DNA of 54,839 nucleotides. Origin: a virus. The stretch's first letter is position 1. The number at the start of each line of letters is the position of its first letter. The notes beneath the pieces are model-generated. The model had not been told where the DNA came from. It did no database searches and saw only the letters and a program-made list of their open reading frames with translations. Shown in pieces: positions 15,201 through 23,798 of this stretch. Position numbers and translations under genes: made by a program. The stretch is taken from positions 1 through 54,839 of the IMG/VR virus record IMGVR_UViG_3300009605_000029; one strand, written 5' to 3'.

Positions 15201-18200
15201 GGCCACTTTCTATGGCATCATGAGCAAGACTTAGCGCCCCGGAACTAGATTTGCTCTTATTATTGAACAACGTTTGATATTGAGCGGGCATCTTATAGGC
15301 ATAGTCGGGATGCTTGCCACGCATCTCCATGAACGTATCCAGGGCCAGCTTATATTCCTCGGAATTTTTCTTATTCTGGTCCAAGCCTATTAGTGCTACA
15401 GATCCCGTGTGCGTATCACGCATACTCTGAACGAGCTTACGCTGATTCTCAATGGCCTCCACCGTATTGGGAATTGGTCCCGCAGACTCCCGAATAATTC
15501 CACGATTGGCAATTATTTTATCAGCAATATCATCTACTTTCGCCTGCTCACTTATCCTCATCTGATCAGATGGCGCAGCATCACGCAGGACAATGGCTGT
15601 TCTTAATTGTTCTATATCCTCAGGGTTTGCGTAACGCAGCAAGTCATTGGATCTAACTATAGAATCAACCGTATATTCTTTGTCACCCAAGAATCCAGCC
15701 CCACGGTCGCCAACCTCACCGCGTTCTATTCGTCCAAGTATCTTCATGACATCAACGATGTCAGCATCCTTGGCCGCATCAACGAACCCCTCAAGAAACC
15801 CCCGAATACCCTTGCCAATTTTGCGGGTCTTCTTTCCCTCTATATATGCATCGGGATGTCGTACCATATTTTGCAGCAGAGAAATAACAGCTTCTTTTTC
15901 AATATCTGCTTCGGCCAAGTCTACTTTCTTATCAGCAGATTCTACAACAGCACGTTCAAACCATGTTAATTTCGCATTATATGCTTCCTCATCTATCTCT
16001 TTTGGTACTATGTTATTTTCGTTTCTAACAAAATTATATAGTACCTCTAATTCTTCTTCGGTTAAATGATCTCGAATTATCAGCGCGTGCAGCCCCTCAT
16101 GAAAGGCCGCATCTCTTACAACCTCTTGTGCGCTTTCCATGTTATTAGGGTCAATTGCGGCAAGATTGATAATGATTCTATTGCCGGGACGATCATATAT
16201 GGCGGGAAGATCTGCGCTCATTTCCTCGCCTCGTACTGCTACATCACCTAAAAATTGAAACAAGCCATTAGCGTCATCTACATACATGCGCTGTATGTTG
16301 TCAGGAAGTCTCATCTTCTTGACAAGATCTTCCACATTTCTGTCTAGTATCTCAAATCGGGTTTCTATCGTATCGACATATCGCCTTCTGAGAGCATGAA
16401 TATTATCCTGCAAAGAAGAAGGAATTGCACCAGTTTTCATTAGAGCTTGTACCAAGCTCCTGCCCCCGGCAGTTCCTAATTGAAGTATGCTCTCCGTGGG
16501 TGCCATCCTATCGGGCCTTGCAATCGTACCTTGGATGGTATCCAGAATTCCTAGATCACTAAGCTCTTGTAATGGAGCAGATGTCGATGTAAGAAGCGCA
16601 GTGTATTTTTCTATAAATTCTTTTTTATTTAATGGTTTACCTGGATTTTTTTCATTATAACGAACCAACAAATCGTCAACCTGACTAGTCCACGGAGTGT
16701 TCTTCTCCGCCAACTTACTGCGAACAAGCTCAGGATCTGATTCTATAACCCAGGATTCTTTATCCTGCACCCTTGTATCTCCAGGCTGCGTTACTCCTTC
16801 CATCGTTAGATCCAATGGTTTGTAACTCACATTGAAACGCACCCTGGATTCACTAACCGCAGTTGGCAGCCTTTCACTTTCCTTTCTTCTTTCTTCTATC
16901 TTTTGTTCTTCATATAGAGGCTCGACCTGACTCCTCATGTAGCGATCAACTTCAGTCAGGGCCATATTATTAATTTGGTTTTCATATGCACCGCGAGATT
17001 CACTCACTCCCCTTTCTTTTTTTGTTTTATTGTATACATCTTCAATAGCTTTTCTACCCGCTGCATTTATTTGTCTAGTTCCTACGCCAGCAAATCGTGA
17101 TGTTTCAATTGTGGGAGTTGAAATCCTTGTCCAGTTACCTTTATCGACGGTGTACCATTGCCCCTTATTTTGATCAAAAAAGAATACCTGCTTATTGTTG
17201 TCAATGGCCATCTGCACACCCCAGCCAGTACCGCCTTCGACTGCTCCCGGCCTTTTTTTATCCCATGTACCGATGGCAAAAATTTGATCGGCATATTTTA
17301 CCTGCAACCAATTTCTTCTCAATAAATCAGCGACATATCCAGTGCCACCACTAAACTCTTTACCCAACGCAGTCGCTGCTTTTCTTAAATGAACATCAGC
17401 TTCAGCAAGTAGTTCATCAGAAACCTCGGTGTTCATACTCGGAAGTGTACTTTTCCTGTGCTGGGGAGCATGAAGATGTTTAATATTATCTGATAATAAT
17501 CCGTATCCTAATCCAATTTTTCCCCATAACGTATCCGATCCTTTTGCTCCCCCAGACAACATTGTTATCCCAGCTGCCACGCCTTCCCAATCAGGAGGGA
17601 TACTCACGCCAGCTTCTTGCGCTGGGAATCGTTCGTGGGCTATTTCGTGAGCCAAGACGAACAACATCACTTCATCTGTATCCAAGAAATCTCTATCAAT
17701 ATCACTGACATGCCTTAGATATTTTTCTACATTTGCGTTTTCCGCTTTTACTGAAAAACCTTTCCCTTCTTTTGCTCGTTTAGCTAACTCCTGTACCTTA
17801 CCATAGCTGATAATAATTCTATTCGGATCCTTCAGATGTCTTGCGGAGGTCACGCGACCTGCATCGTTGATCAGCCGTGGGTCATCAGCTTTTACAAACT
17901 CAACATCAACGCCCCCAGAAATTTCTGGAAAAATATTTTCTATTACTGGTGCCCACTTAGCGCCCAACCGTTGCTCTTCTGTTAACTCGGGAGAAAGCTG
18001 ACTATCCGGCACGGTTCCCCATGGAAATTGTGTAACTCCATAGTTATTTAATAAGTTGTTCCAGGTATCTGTTGCAAAACCTCCCACACCTAACTCTATC
18101 TGACTTTCGTCTACCGGACGTTGGGCTTCCCATGTATCTGGAGATAGGATTACGTCAGGAGCGGCTGAGTCCGTGGGGTTGAAAACTCCAGTTTCTATTA

Positions 18201-21200
18201 GCCGCGCCAGTGATTCATCGAATGACTGACTATTAAATTCATCACCCAACGCCGTTTTGGTATTTGCTCTTAATGTACCAATTGATAGAGATGGATATTT
18301 TTGATCCCCCTGATCTGTTATTTCCACAACCCTGTCAGTCATAAAATCTATATGACTATCAATATTTGGATTATGATAAAAATCAGGAAGGAAAAGAGGT
18401 CTGTAATTTCCCTTCCCCAATCCCTCTAAATAGAGTTGGTCTTCAGGACTGCCACGAGATGCGTAATGTGCGGGAAGTTGTAGTAGGCGCGAGTACATCA
18501 ATAACCTTTGAGCGTATGTCGCTTCTCCCCAACTCGACGCCCCGGTCATATCAAGTAGCAATTTCTCGAATGGCCTACTCTCTACTCCTGCTCCCGTGCG
18601 TTTCGCCAACGCATTACCGATTCTCCTTCCATCCCTCAGGTAAATATTTTTAGACCCGAGAAGATCTATAATATCATCATCAGAAATATATTCTGGACGC
18701 CCATCTTCTAGGGAAACCTCCCCATTTTTATCGGTAATCAATCCTACTAATTTATCTTCAAACTTCCTCACTACAGATCTTGTCTCATTTGGGATAGGGA
18801 TTCCGTCCACACCTACATCATATAATTCATCTCGCACTTTCCACTGAGATATATTTCCTAGTGCCCGAATAGCGAGCGCCCCCTGAATTGTATCCTTTAT
18901 ATCCTTAGTGTCGTCAACAAATAGATCAGCAATTTTTATGAATTGTGACGCAGAAATATCACGGGGAAATTCAATATGACGCCTTACGTTTTCAGAAAGA
19001 AATCTAGAAGCCAGCGCATCTTTTTCGGCATCTGAAGCATCTACGTCAATCGCCGCCATCTTCTTTGTAAACTTCTGGTGTTCTATTTCGGCAGCCCTGC
19101 TCATCGTCTGGCCGTTGGACTCACTCTGATTTACAACATTGATAGTTTCATCAAGCCACCGATCAAATCTCTCTGTATCTGGTTCACCAAAAACCCGCCT
19201 AGCGGCCTTTTCTTTATCCTTGGAATTATTTAAGAAATAATTTTTAGCTTCTTGAAGTCTTTGATTTATTGTCTGCAAATAAATAATACTTTGTTCACGC
19301 TTGATTCTTGATATTTCTGCATTGTTACTTTGGTGCTGCATGAAAACACTTGACTGAATTTCATCTCTATCTCTCTTCCAGGCTTCATCACTGGCATACT
19401 TCTTTTCCCCATATATCTCAGCTAATTCACGGGTGAATGCAAACTTGGGACTTTTGTAAAGATCATCGTTCCGACTCTCAAGCTCTTCTAATCTTCTGTC
19501 CAACTCATCCAAAGTTTTTCTAATCTGAGGTTGCTGCTGTGTGAACGGCTTGCCCTCCTCTCGCGATATGAAATCATAAAAAAGAAGGCCATCCATAACA
19601 TCACTATTGTCAACATCCCGTTGAGCAATGCTGGATGCTTTTTCGTTTTTGCCACGACCTGTGAGTAATATTTCCCCAAGTTCTGCAATATCGAAATTGG
19701 CTCTATCGGAAGAGGCAAGTTCTAGATCTGAAATCGTCAGATCCCCATCGACACCTACACTTATTTGTTCTGACCCTGGACCTCGGTGAGTGCCCAGGTC
19801 TTCGGCCATCCGGAAATATCCACCTATCCCGAACGAACCACCCATCAAGGATCGTAGCACCCCACGGAACGAGGGCTTTTGGCCACCTATAACGGGATCG
19901 TCTGGGAATCTTTCTGCTCGCCGTCTAGTTTGCTGAATACCCAACAGGCTTTCGTCTGCATCAGCTTCAATCGCCGCTTGTTTGGCCCTTTGATATTGTT
20001 CGTTTCCAGTAAGACCGCCCATCTCGCCAAGTCCACCACCCAATTCGACTACAGTTCTACGCAATCCCTTGAGTCTTTCGGTAGCCATTTGATCCAAAGC
20101 GGCTTTTGCTTTTGTATATTTTCTTACTCCCGCATCATTTCCGGTATCACTATGACGCTTGATCAACTTGTCCAACTGTTCTTGGGCACCACTGTTTCTG
20201 GATTCAAAGTCTTTCACAATCCCTTCAACTTCTGATCGACTGATAAAGCCAGACCTTAGTAACTCGTCCATACCAAAAGGTATTGACGCCCATTTTCCTC
20301 CGAACATCTCGGTAATTCCATCAGCAATATCTGGTTCTACGCCAAGTTCTCTAAATACTGGCAACAACTCATCAGATATCCCGGTAATATTTTTGCCAAC
20401 GCTCTTTAATGCGTCATCTCCTCGGCGCTCTGCTGACTTTAACGTCGCCGTCAAAGGTGCATTCGCGTTATGGTTCCTAAGTTTGATACCAAGAACTTGA
20501 TGGGTGACCAACTTCGCAATCCCGCCAACAACGCCACCAACCTTGAAATCTTCCGCCATGGAACGACCAATATCTTCCATGGCATTGGGATCATACAGAC
20601 CACGGGCAGAAAGAGCTTGAAGCCACTGAGCCGACGCTTCCTGAGTCGCTTCCTGGAGGCCCGTGCTTAGGGCATCACCGAAACCAAATGTTTTTTCTAA
20701 ACTTGAAACATGACGAGCCGCATTCGGGCTGAGGCCAGCCTTCATTCTACCCATCATTTTTGATACAGGAGCCGGGAACAACCCGTACTTGATGGGCAAT
20801 ACCTCTGTCAGCCCGATAAGGGCACCCATCATATGAGCCGCACTTTCCTTGTACCACGGCACATTTGTACCAGTTCTTTGCTCGTAGTCAGCTATGCGGC
20901 GTGTCTGATCGCTGATGCCCATGCCTATACCAGCGCCCATGGCGGCATACCATCCATACGGAAGTCGGCTGATGGCACTGAGCCCCGCAACCTGACCAAG
21001 ACCCGTACCAACTGCGGGAAGAAATGCATCCCGATAGGCAGGATCTCTTTCACGCGCTCTTTTTGAGGCTTGCCTACGCAGCCGCTTTTCTACAGGTAGG
21101 TCAGCAAATGGCGTAGCTACGCCTATAGCGGCTTGGGCACCGGAGAGAAATATATCTGCCACACCGCTTGGTATGGACTTAAAGCCTTCCCATGCGGATC

Positions 21201-21360
21201 CAGCTAGGGTGCCCTCATCCTCCTCTTCTTCTTCTTCACCCGAACCAAAATAGTATTGTTGTTCGAGGCTGCGAGGATCTGGAATGATTTGGCCCATATA
21301 TGAATCCATGTCGGGAACATAGACCCATCGGCCATCGGGTAGCTGTATTCTTTTTGGCAT
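12262..21360 (-). CDS. Giant polyvalent protein (zincin motifs, SLOG-like module, LPD38-like region)
   Basis: This 3032-residue protein fits the phage polyvalent class: multidomain proteins carried in the virion and delivered with the genome. The N-terminus is K-R-I-Q-L-P-D-G-R-W-V-Y-V-P-D, then an acidic run and hydrophobic Gly/Ala-rich helices (about 60-290). A long helical section follows. H1238-E-I-A-H1242 is a first HExxH. A SLOG/DprA-like module spans about 1262-1410 (S-G-G-A-K-G-S-D; A-D-Q-I-F-A-I-G; E-G-G-T-G-W-G-V-Q-M-A-I-D). H1754-E-G-L-H1758, with a later E-K-E-A-V-I, looks like the MPTase zincin of polyvalent proteins. Residues about 2580-2850 resemble LPD38, with a hydrophobic segment. 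It lies just upstream of the lysis genes. Confidence 0.75.
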   Translation of the reverse strand: MPKRIQLPDGRWVYVPDMDSYMGQIIPDPRSLEQQYYFGSGEEEEEEDEGTLAGSAWEGFKSIPSGVADIFLSGAQAAIGVATPFADLPVEKRLRRQASKRARERDPAYRDAFLPAVGTGLGQVAGLSAISRLPYGWYAAMGAGIGMGISDQTRRIADYEQRTGTNVPWYKESAAHMMGALIGLTEVLPIKYGLFPAPVSKMMGRMKAGLSPNAARHVSSLEKTFGFGDALSTGLQEATQEASAQWLQALSARGLYDPNAMEDIGRSMAEDFKVGGVVGGIAKLVTHQVLGIKLRNHNANAPLTATLKSAERRGDDALKSVGKNITGISDELLPVFRELGVEPDIADGITEMFGGKWASIPFGMDELLRSGFISRSEVEGIVKDFESRNSGAQEQLDKLIKRHSDTGNDAGVRKYTKAKAALDQMATERLKGLRRTVVELGGGLGEMGGLTGNEQYQRAKQAAIEADADESLLGIQQTRRRAERFPDDPVIGGQKPSFRGVLRSLMGGSFGIGGYFRMAEDLGTHRGPGSEQISVGVDGDLTISDLELASSDRANFDIAELGEILLTGRGKNEKASSIAQRDVDNSDVMDGLLFYDFISREEGKPFTQQQPQIRKTLDELDRRLEELESRNDDLYKSPKFAFTRELAEIYGEKKYASDEAWKRDRDEIQSSVFMQHQSNNAEISRIKREQSIIYLQTINQRLQEAKNYFLNNSKDKEKAARRVFGEPDTERFDRWLDETINVVNQSESNGQTMSRAAEIEHQKFTKKMAAIDVDASDAEKDALASRFLSENVRRHIEFPRDISASQFIKIADLFVDDTKDIKDTIQGALAIRALGNISQWKVRDELYDVGVDGIPIPNETRSVVRKFEDKLVGLITDKNGEVSLEDGRPEYISDDDIIDLLGSKNIYLRDGRRIGNALAKRTGAGVESRPFEKLLLDMTGASSWGEATYAQRLLMYSRLLQLPAHYASRGSPEDQLYLEGLGKGNYRPLFLPDFYHNPNIDSHIDFMTDRVVEITDQGDQKYPSLSIGTLRANTKTALGDEFNSQSFDESLARLIETGVFNPTDSAAPDVILSPDTWEAQRPVDESQIELGVGGFATDTWNNLLNNYGVTQFPWGTVPDSQLSPELTEEQRLGAKWAPVIENIFPEISGGVDVEFVKADDPRLINDAGRVTSARHLKDPNRIIISYGKVQELAKRAKEGKGFSVKAENANVEKYLRHVSDIDRDFLDTDEVMLFVLAHEIAHERFPAQEAGVSIPPDWEGVAAGITMLSGGAKGSDTLWGKIGLGYGLLSDNIKHLHAPQHRKSTLPSMNTEVSDELLAEADVHLRKAATALGKEFSGGTGYVADLLRRNWLQVKYADQIFAIGTWDKKRPGAVEGGTGWGVQMAIDNNKQVFFFDQNKGQWYTVDKGNWTRISTPTIETSRFAGVGTRQINAAGRKAIEDVYNKTKKERGVSESRGAYENQINNMALTEVDRYMRSQVEPLYEEQKIEERRKESERLPTAVSESRVRFNVSYKPLDLTMEGVTQPGDTRVQDKESWVIESDPELVRSKLAEKNTPWTSQVDDLLVRYNEKNPGKPLNKKEFIEKYTALLTSTSAPLQELSDLGILDTIQGTIARPDRMAPTESILQLGTAGGRSLVQALMKTGAIPSSLQDNIHALRRRYVDTIETRFEILDRNVEDLVKKMRLPDNIQRMYVDDANGLFQFLGDVAVRGEEMSADLPAIYDRPGNRIIINLAAIDPNNMESAQEVVRDAAFHEGLHALIIRDHLTEEELEVLYNFVRNENNIVPKEIDEEAYNAKLTWFERAVVESADKKVDLAEADIEKEAVISLLQNMVRHPDAYIEGKKTRKIGKGIRGFLEGFVDAAKDADIVDVMKILGRIERGEVGDRGAGFLGDKEYTVDSIVRSNDLLRYANPEDIEQLRTAIVLRDAAPSDQMRISEQAKVDDIADKIIANRGIIRESAGPIPNTVEAIENQRKLVQSMRDTHTGSVALIGLDQNKKNSEEYKLALDTFMEMRGKHPDYAYKMPAQYQTLFNNKSKSSSGALSLAHDAIESGLMSSVDGDATRKSFDKDGALDPDDLTGDTVEATESNLEKTTEELRYLYLDRRQWVVKQTDKLLAAQNRAQLDAETSALVMWRNSDNALNWLPGLMLRGPLSYLGTSVGSGRFENAPVYDDELQETYGGDGRIQGLNEIFAPIIDSKDTETAFLYGMAKRILWTKDRRDSLRSLSEDVRREDLDPAVRLKLERFEQAYDAINPERTTRERGRQNKFSEDKLNEIIREVETNESNQFIVEFWDRYNAYDNHMIKMSYNTGMITREMRDEWLSMPYAPFYRDVATDEDFPVGSREEIRKRGVNLVEKALTGSMDPISSDLADGVIRNTQALVRDAMMNASVSRTVRDAVALGDARKINISSMAGSLDNRVVRVMEEGIPVFYEFDDVQLAMSTMMLGFNPKKQLQELFGGRKLGELTQKALTGSSSLLRDAVTRTPPFAIKNVFRDSWNAMTLTGGGPELVLEAFRNALDTDILRRADEAGLSIGIDFVAEPGQYGKVMQRELDKANLDWKKPFTPLAAAWNLTGRIAKQSEVATRLAVYDRVLAMTGDKSLAQYYAIEIMNYGRRGASPTLSTYMATVPFMNGRLQGMDVTYRGLRGKKGSSDIPGVFGYGLTADKYEGLPMWQKSRGMVLGRGLLLTAATSVLYFLMRDDDEWQDLRDEVKADNWVLPMSDHAWLKIPIPFEVGVLFKVIPEKILEAIVEKDVGAVDVGEETWRQLRTSLSIGGPQLFSPVVNAMRNYDTFRKDAIVDSWMEETLSPNEQRNMYTSNVARGIADFANSIPLVKNLDFLTSPMKVEYMMRQYVGTMGGYVVTVADRVARTGWLPDLPYDPYMNLAEAESVIGTTKDFDFKSLIGGEGVVNVPILGDLLTDPRTRGGRQQEFFEMIEELDTTVATLNSITERDRKKGFEYREKHLNILRHQRQLRYIQNQMRKWRERRDLLGKLPRGSMSDDEKREYYQRLLESRQSILTGVDTLMTSIKQG

Positions 21361-21397
21361 CTAAGAAATTAATTTCATATTGCACTTTATTGGGTCA

Positions 21398-23761
21398 CTA
21401 TTCACCAATTGCCACACCAGAAGTAGCCGCAGCCTGTCCAAATACCTGCCACAACCAGTTGTCCATCTGTTCCTTACTGATATAATCCCGCTCCCACATA
21501 CCCATCAACACTTCCTGGAACTGCACCATCATTTGGGGTGTCATCCGACGTGATTCATCTAATTGCATCTGAATACCCTCTAATTGACCCAGAACCTGCG
21601 CGTCAATCTCATCACGCGAAGCTGCAGTAAGGAAAACGTCTCTTAGAACTTGGTTCTGTGTATCATACGTATTGTATCTGGATCTAGCAGCAGCCGCTGT
21701 AAGTGGAAGTCCTTCATAATCTCTAGCCAAATCACCCTGTTCTATCTGCCCGTAGGCGGCGTCTCTCAGCCCCTCGGCCAGGGCACCCGGCCTTCTTCCC
21801 ATTCCAGCGATTGCCCCACCAACATCTGCATAGAGACGAGTTCGAGCATCATCCCGTGCGTCCTGAGCCCGTTGCAGTTGATAAGCAGCCAACTCCCTTT
21901 CTGCGGGTGTTTCTGTACGGCCCCACAGATCTTGCGCTTTGAGCATATCTATTTGTCGCTCCGCAAGATTTACGTCCGCGCCTACCACGTCTTCTGTTGG
22001 ATCCGCTACTGGAGGGGGAGGCCCTTCTTCAATTCCTCGTACATCACCCGGTCCTTCTGGTTCCTGTGCTGCTATTTCTGCCTCACTTATTGGCTCCAGC
22101 CGCCACGTTTTTTCACCACTCGGACCCTCTATAGCAGGATCATAAAGTTCTCCGTCCATACCCATTCGCAAGAGATCTCCTTCAGCATCTCTATACTCTG
22201 GTCCAAACTGCTGTCCCGGTATCATTGCCTCGTAAATATTCGCAAGCCCTGTAGTTAAGCCCTGAACACCCCCATGCACATCAGCCCCCCTGCGCCTAAG
22301 CCATCGACCAATATCACTTGGTACATCTCTTTCGCCCGACGCATAAGTTCCTGGGGGCGTAACAAGATCGCCCTCCGGATCCCATCCCAATACCGCCCTA
22401 TACCCCGCAGGAACTTCGTCTCCATACTGCCAAGTAGGATCATCTGGATTTCTCCCACCATTTTGCAGCCCGATGATACCGCCAGAAGCTCTAGCGGGTA
22501 ACGGAGCATAACCCTGTCTTGGTGCGACATAGCCCGCACCAGCCGAATCCATAACATCTATATCAGGGAAATCTTGTCGATCCAGCCATGCTTGATTGGC
22601 TCTGTCCTGAAAATCATTCAAACCCAAGCCTGAACGGTATTCCGCAAGCTCTCTCAAATCCGTTTCTACTGGCAGTTCATCACGCAGCCAGTCATATCTT
22701 GGGGCTTTCGCCCTATCTGCACGTATCGCAGGTGAGTCTGCTAGATCTTTACCTGGAGGGGGCGCAGTATTCTCTGGAGTTGGTTCTGGCCCATCAAAGG
22801 GATCCAGGGCAACCAATCCTGTTATTCCCAATGCCCCTCCCCCTCTAATAATTGATCGCCTCCCTATCCCAGCCAAACCACTCTTCACCCCTGCGCCCGC
22901 ATCCCATACCTTTTTACCAGTTTTAGGATCTTTAACCCAACCACCAGCCCTACCTCCCATCCACCCCGGAGATTTACTTCTAGCCTGTTTGGGATCCAGT
23001 AACCGAGCCAAAAATTTTCTTTTCCCACCCGCTTCCCTCAGTGCTAACGTTCTTGCGCCAGCGCCCTCCAGGAGTCTTTGTGTCCGAGCACCTCCCCTTA
23101 ACCCCAACGCAAGCCGTCCTGTCCCGCCAATCAACCTGCCCGCAGGATGAAGCATCGCGGCCGAAAGTGCTGTACGCGCAGCAGTTCTAAAAGGATTTTC
23201 CGCTGCTTCTTTCCATGAACCCGCACCAGTAGCTAGACGCCCAATACCAGACCAAAATCCAGGTCCTTCGGTATCTCCACCTTCTTGATATCTAGGAATA
23301 AGACCGCCGTGAGCCATCATCGGGGGACCACCAGGAGGGGGACCGCCCATCGGGGGACCACCCGGACCCATGGGAGGGCCGCCAGGAGGAGGACCGCCAG
23401 GACCCATCGGAGGACCGCCAGGGGGAGGACCGCCAGGGCCGCCGGGGGGTCCACCACCGGGAGGTCTACCAGGACCACCGGGAGGAGGGCCGCCACCAGG
23501 GCCACCGACAGGGCGATCTTCTCCAGCAAACTCATTATAAGTTTGTTCAGCGATGGTTCCCGCTGGTTGTCCCTGGCTCGCACGCATAGCCTCGTCGGCC
23601 TGTCTCGCTGCGTTACGGTTTCCCATCTCAGATACAATGAGATTCTGTGGAGGCGGGGCCATACCAGGGAGCGTGCTTCCCGGATTCTTAAATTCCTCCC
23701 CGAGACGCTCGTCGGAAAAACCCTGTATATATTTTTCCCATTGTATAAAGCTGAGAGCCAT
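21398..23761 (-). CDS. Virion protein with collagen-like Pro/Gly region
   Basis: This 787-residue protein begins with a short domain of a type common in marine phage virion proteins (F-S-D-E-R-L-G-E-E-F, later L-I-V-S-E-M-G-N-R). A Pro/Gly repeat region of about 70 residues follows (about 83-150), with G-P-P-x-G-G units. The shared peptide G-G-L-I-P-R-Y-Q-E-G-G comes next, then a basic Arg/Gly-rich middle and S-G-G-I-I-G-L-Q-N-G-G. The C-terminus is acidic and helical. Low complexity is extreme, with no enzyme motif. An internal virion or ejection protein is the likely role. Confidence 0.6.
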   Translation of the reverse strand: MALSFIQWEKYIQGFSDERLGEEFKNPGSTLPGMAPPPQNLIVSEMGNRNAARQADEAMRASQGQPAGTIAEQTYNEFAGEDRPVGGPGGGPPPGGPGRPPGGGPPGGPGGPPPGGPPMGPGGPPPGGPPMGPGGPPMGGPPPGGPPMMAHGGLIPRYQEGGDTEGPGFWSGIGRLATGAGSWKEAAENPFRTAARTALSAAMLHPAGRLIGGTGRLALGLRGGARTQRLLEGAGARTLALREAGGKRKFLARLLDPKQARSKSPGWMGGRAGGWVKDPKTGKKVWDAGAGVKSGLAGIGRRSIIRGGGALGITGLVALDPFDGPEPTPENTAPPPGKDLADSPAIRADRAKAPRYDWLRDELPVETDLRELAEYRSGLGLNDFQDRANQAWLDRQDFPDIDVMDSAGAGYVAPRQGYAPLPARASGGIIGLQNGGRNPDDPTWQYGDEVPAGYRAVLGWDPEGDLVTPPGTYASGERDVPSDIGRWLRRRGADVHGGVQGLTTGLANIYEAMIPGQQFGPEYRDAEGDLLRMGMDGELYDPAIEGPSGEKTWRLEPISEAEIAAQEPEGPGDVRGIEEGPPPPVADPTEDVVGADVNLAERQIDMLKAQDLWGRTETPAERELAAYQLQRAQDARDDARTRLYADVGGAIAGMGRRPGALAEGLRDAAYGQIEQGDLARDYEGLPLTAAAARSRYNTYDTQNQVLRDVFLTAASRDEIDAQVLGQLEGIQMQLDESRRMTPQMMVQFQEVLMGMWERDYISKEQMDNWLWQVFGQAAATSGVAIGE
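23311..23513 (-). repeat. Pro/Gly-coding tandem repeat
   Basis: The DNA is an irregular tandem of GG(A/G)CC(G/A)CC-type units that encode G-G-P-P-P-G-G and M-G-P-G-G-P-P blocks, locally far richer in GC than its surroundings. Copy number probably varies by slippage. Long open frames on the other strand here are a by-product of the composition. Confidence 0.8.
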
Positions 23762-23798
23762 AATTATTTCCTGTGACTATCCTTAATTATTAAGACTG

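Noticed and set aside
15607-16069. Rightward frames inside the giant gene
   Set aside because: Overlap a single 9.1-kb frame with conserved motifs; no start signals.
23285-23776. Rightward frame of Thr/Arg/Gly repeats
   Set aside because: Antisense of the Pro/Gly repeat; its length comes from base composition only.
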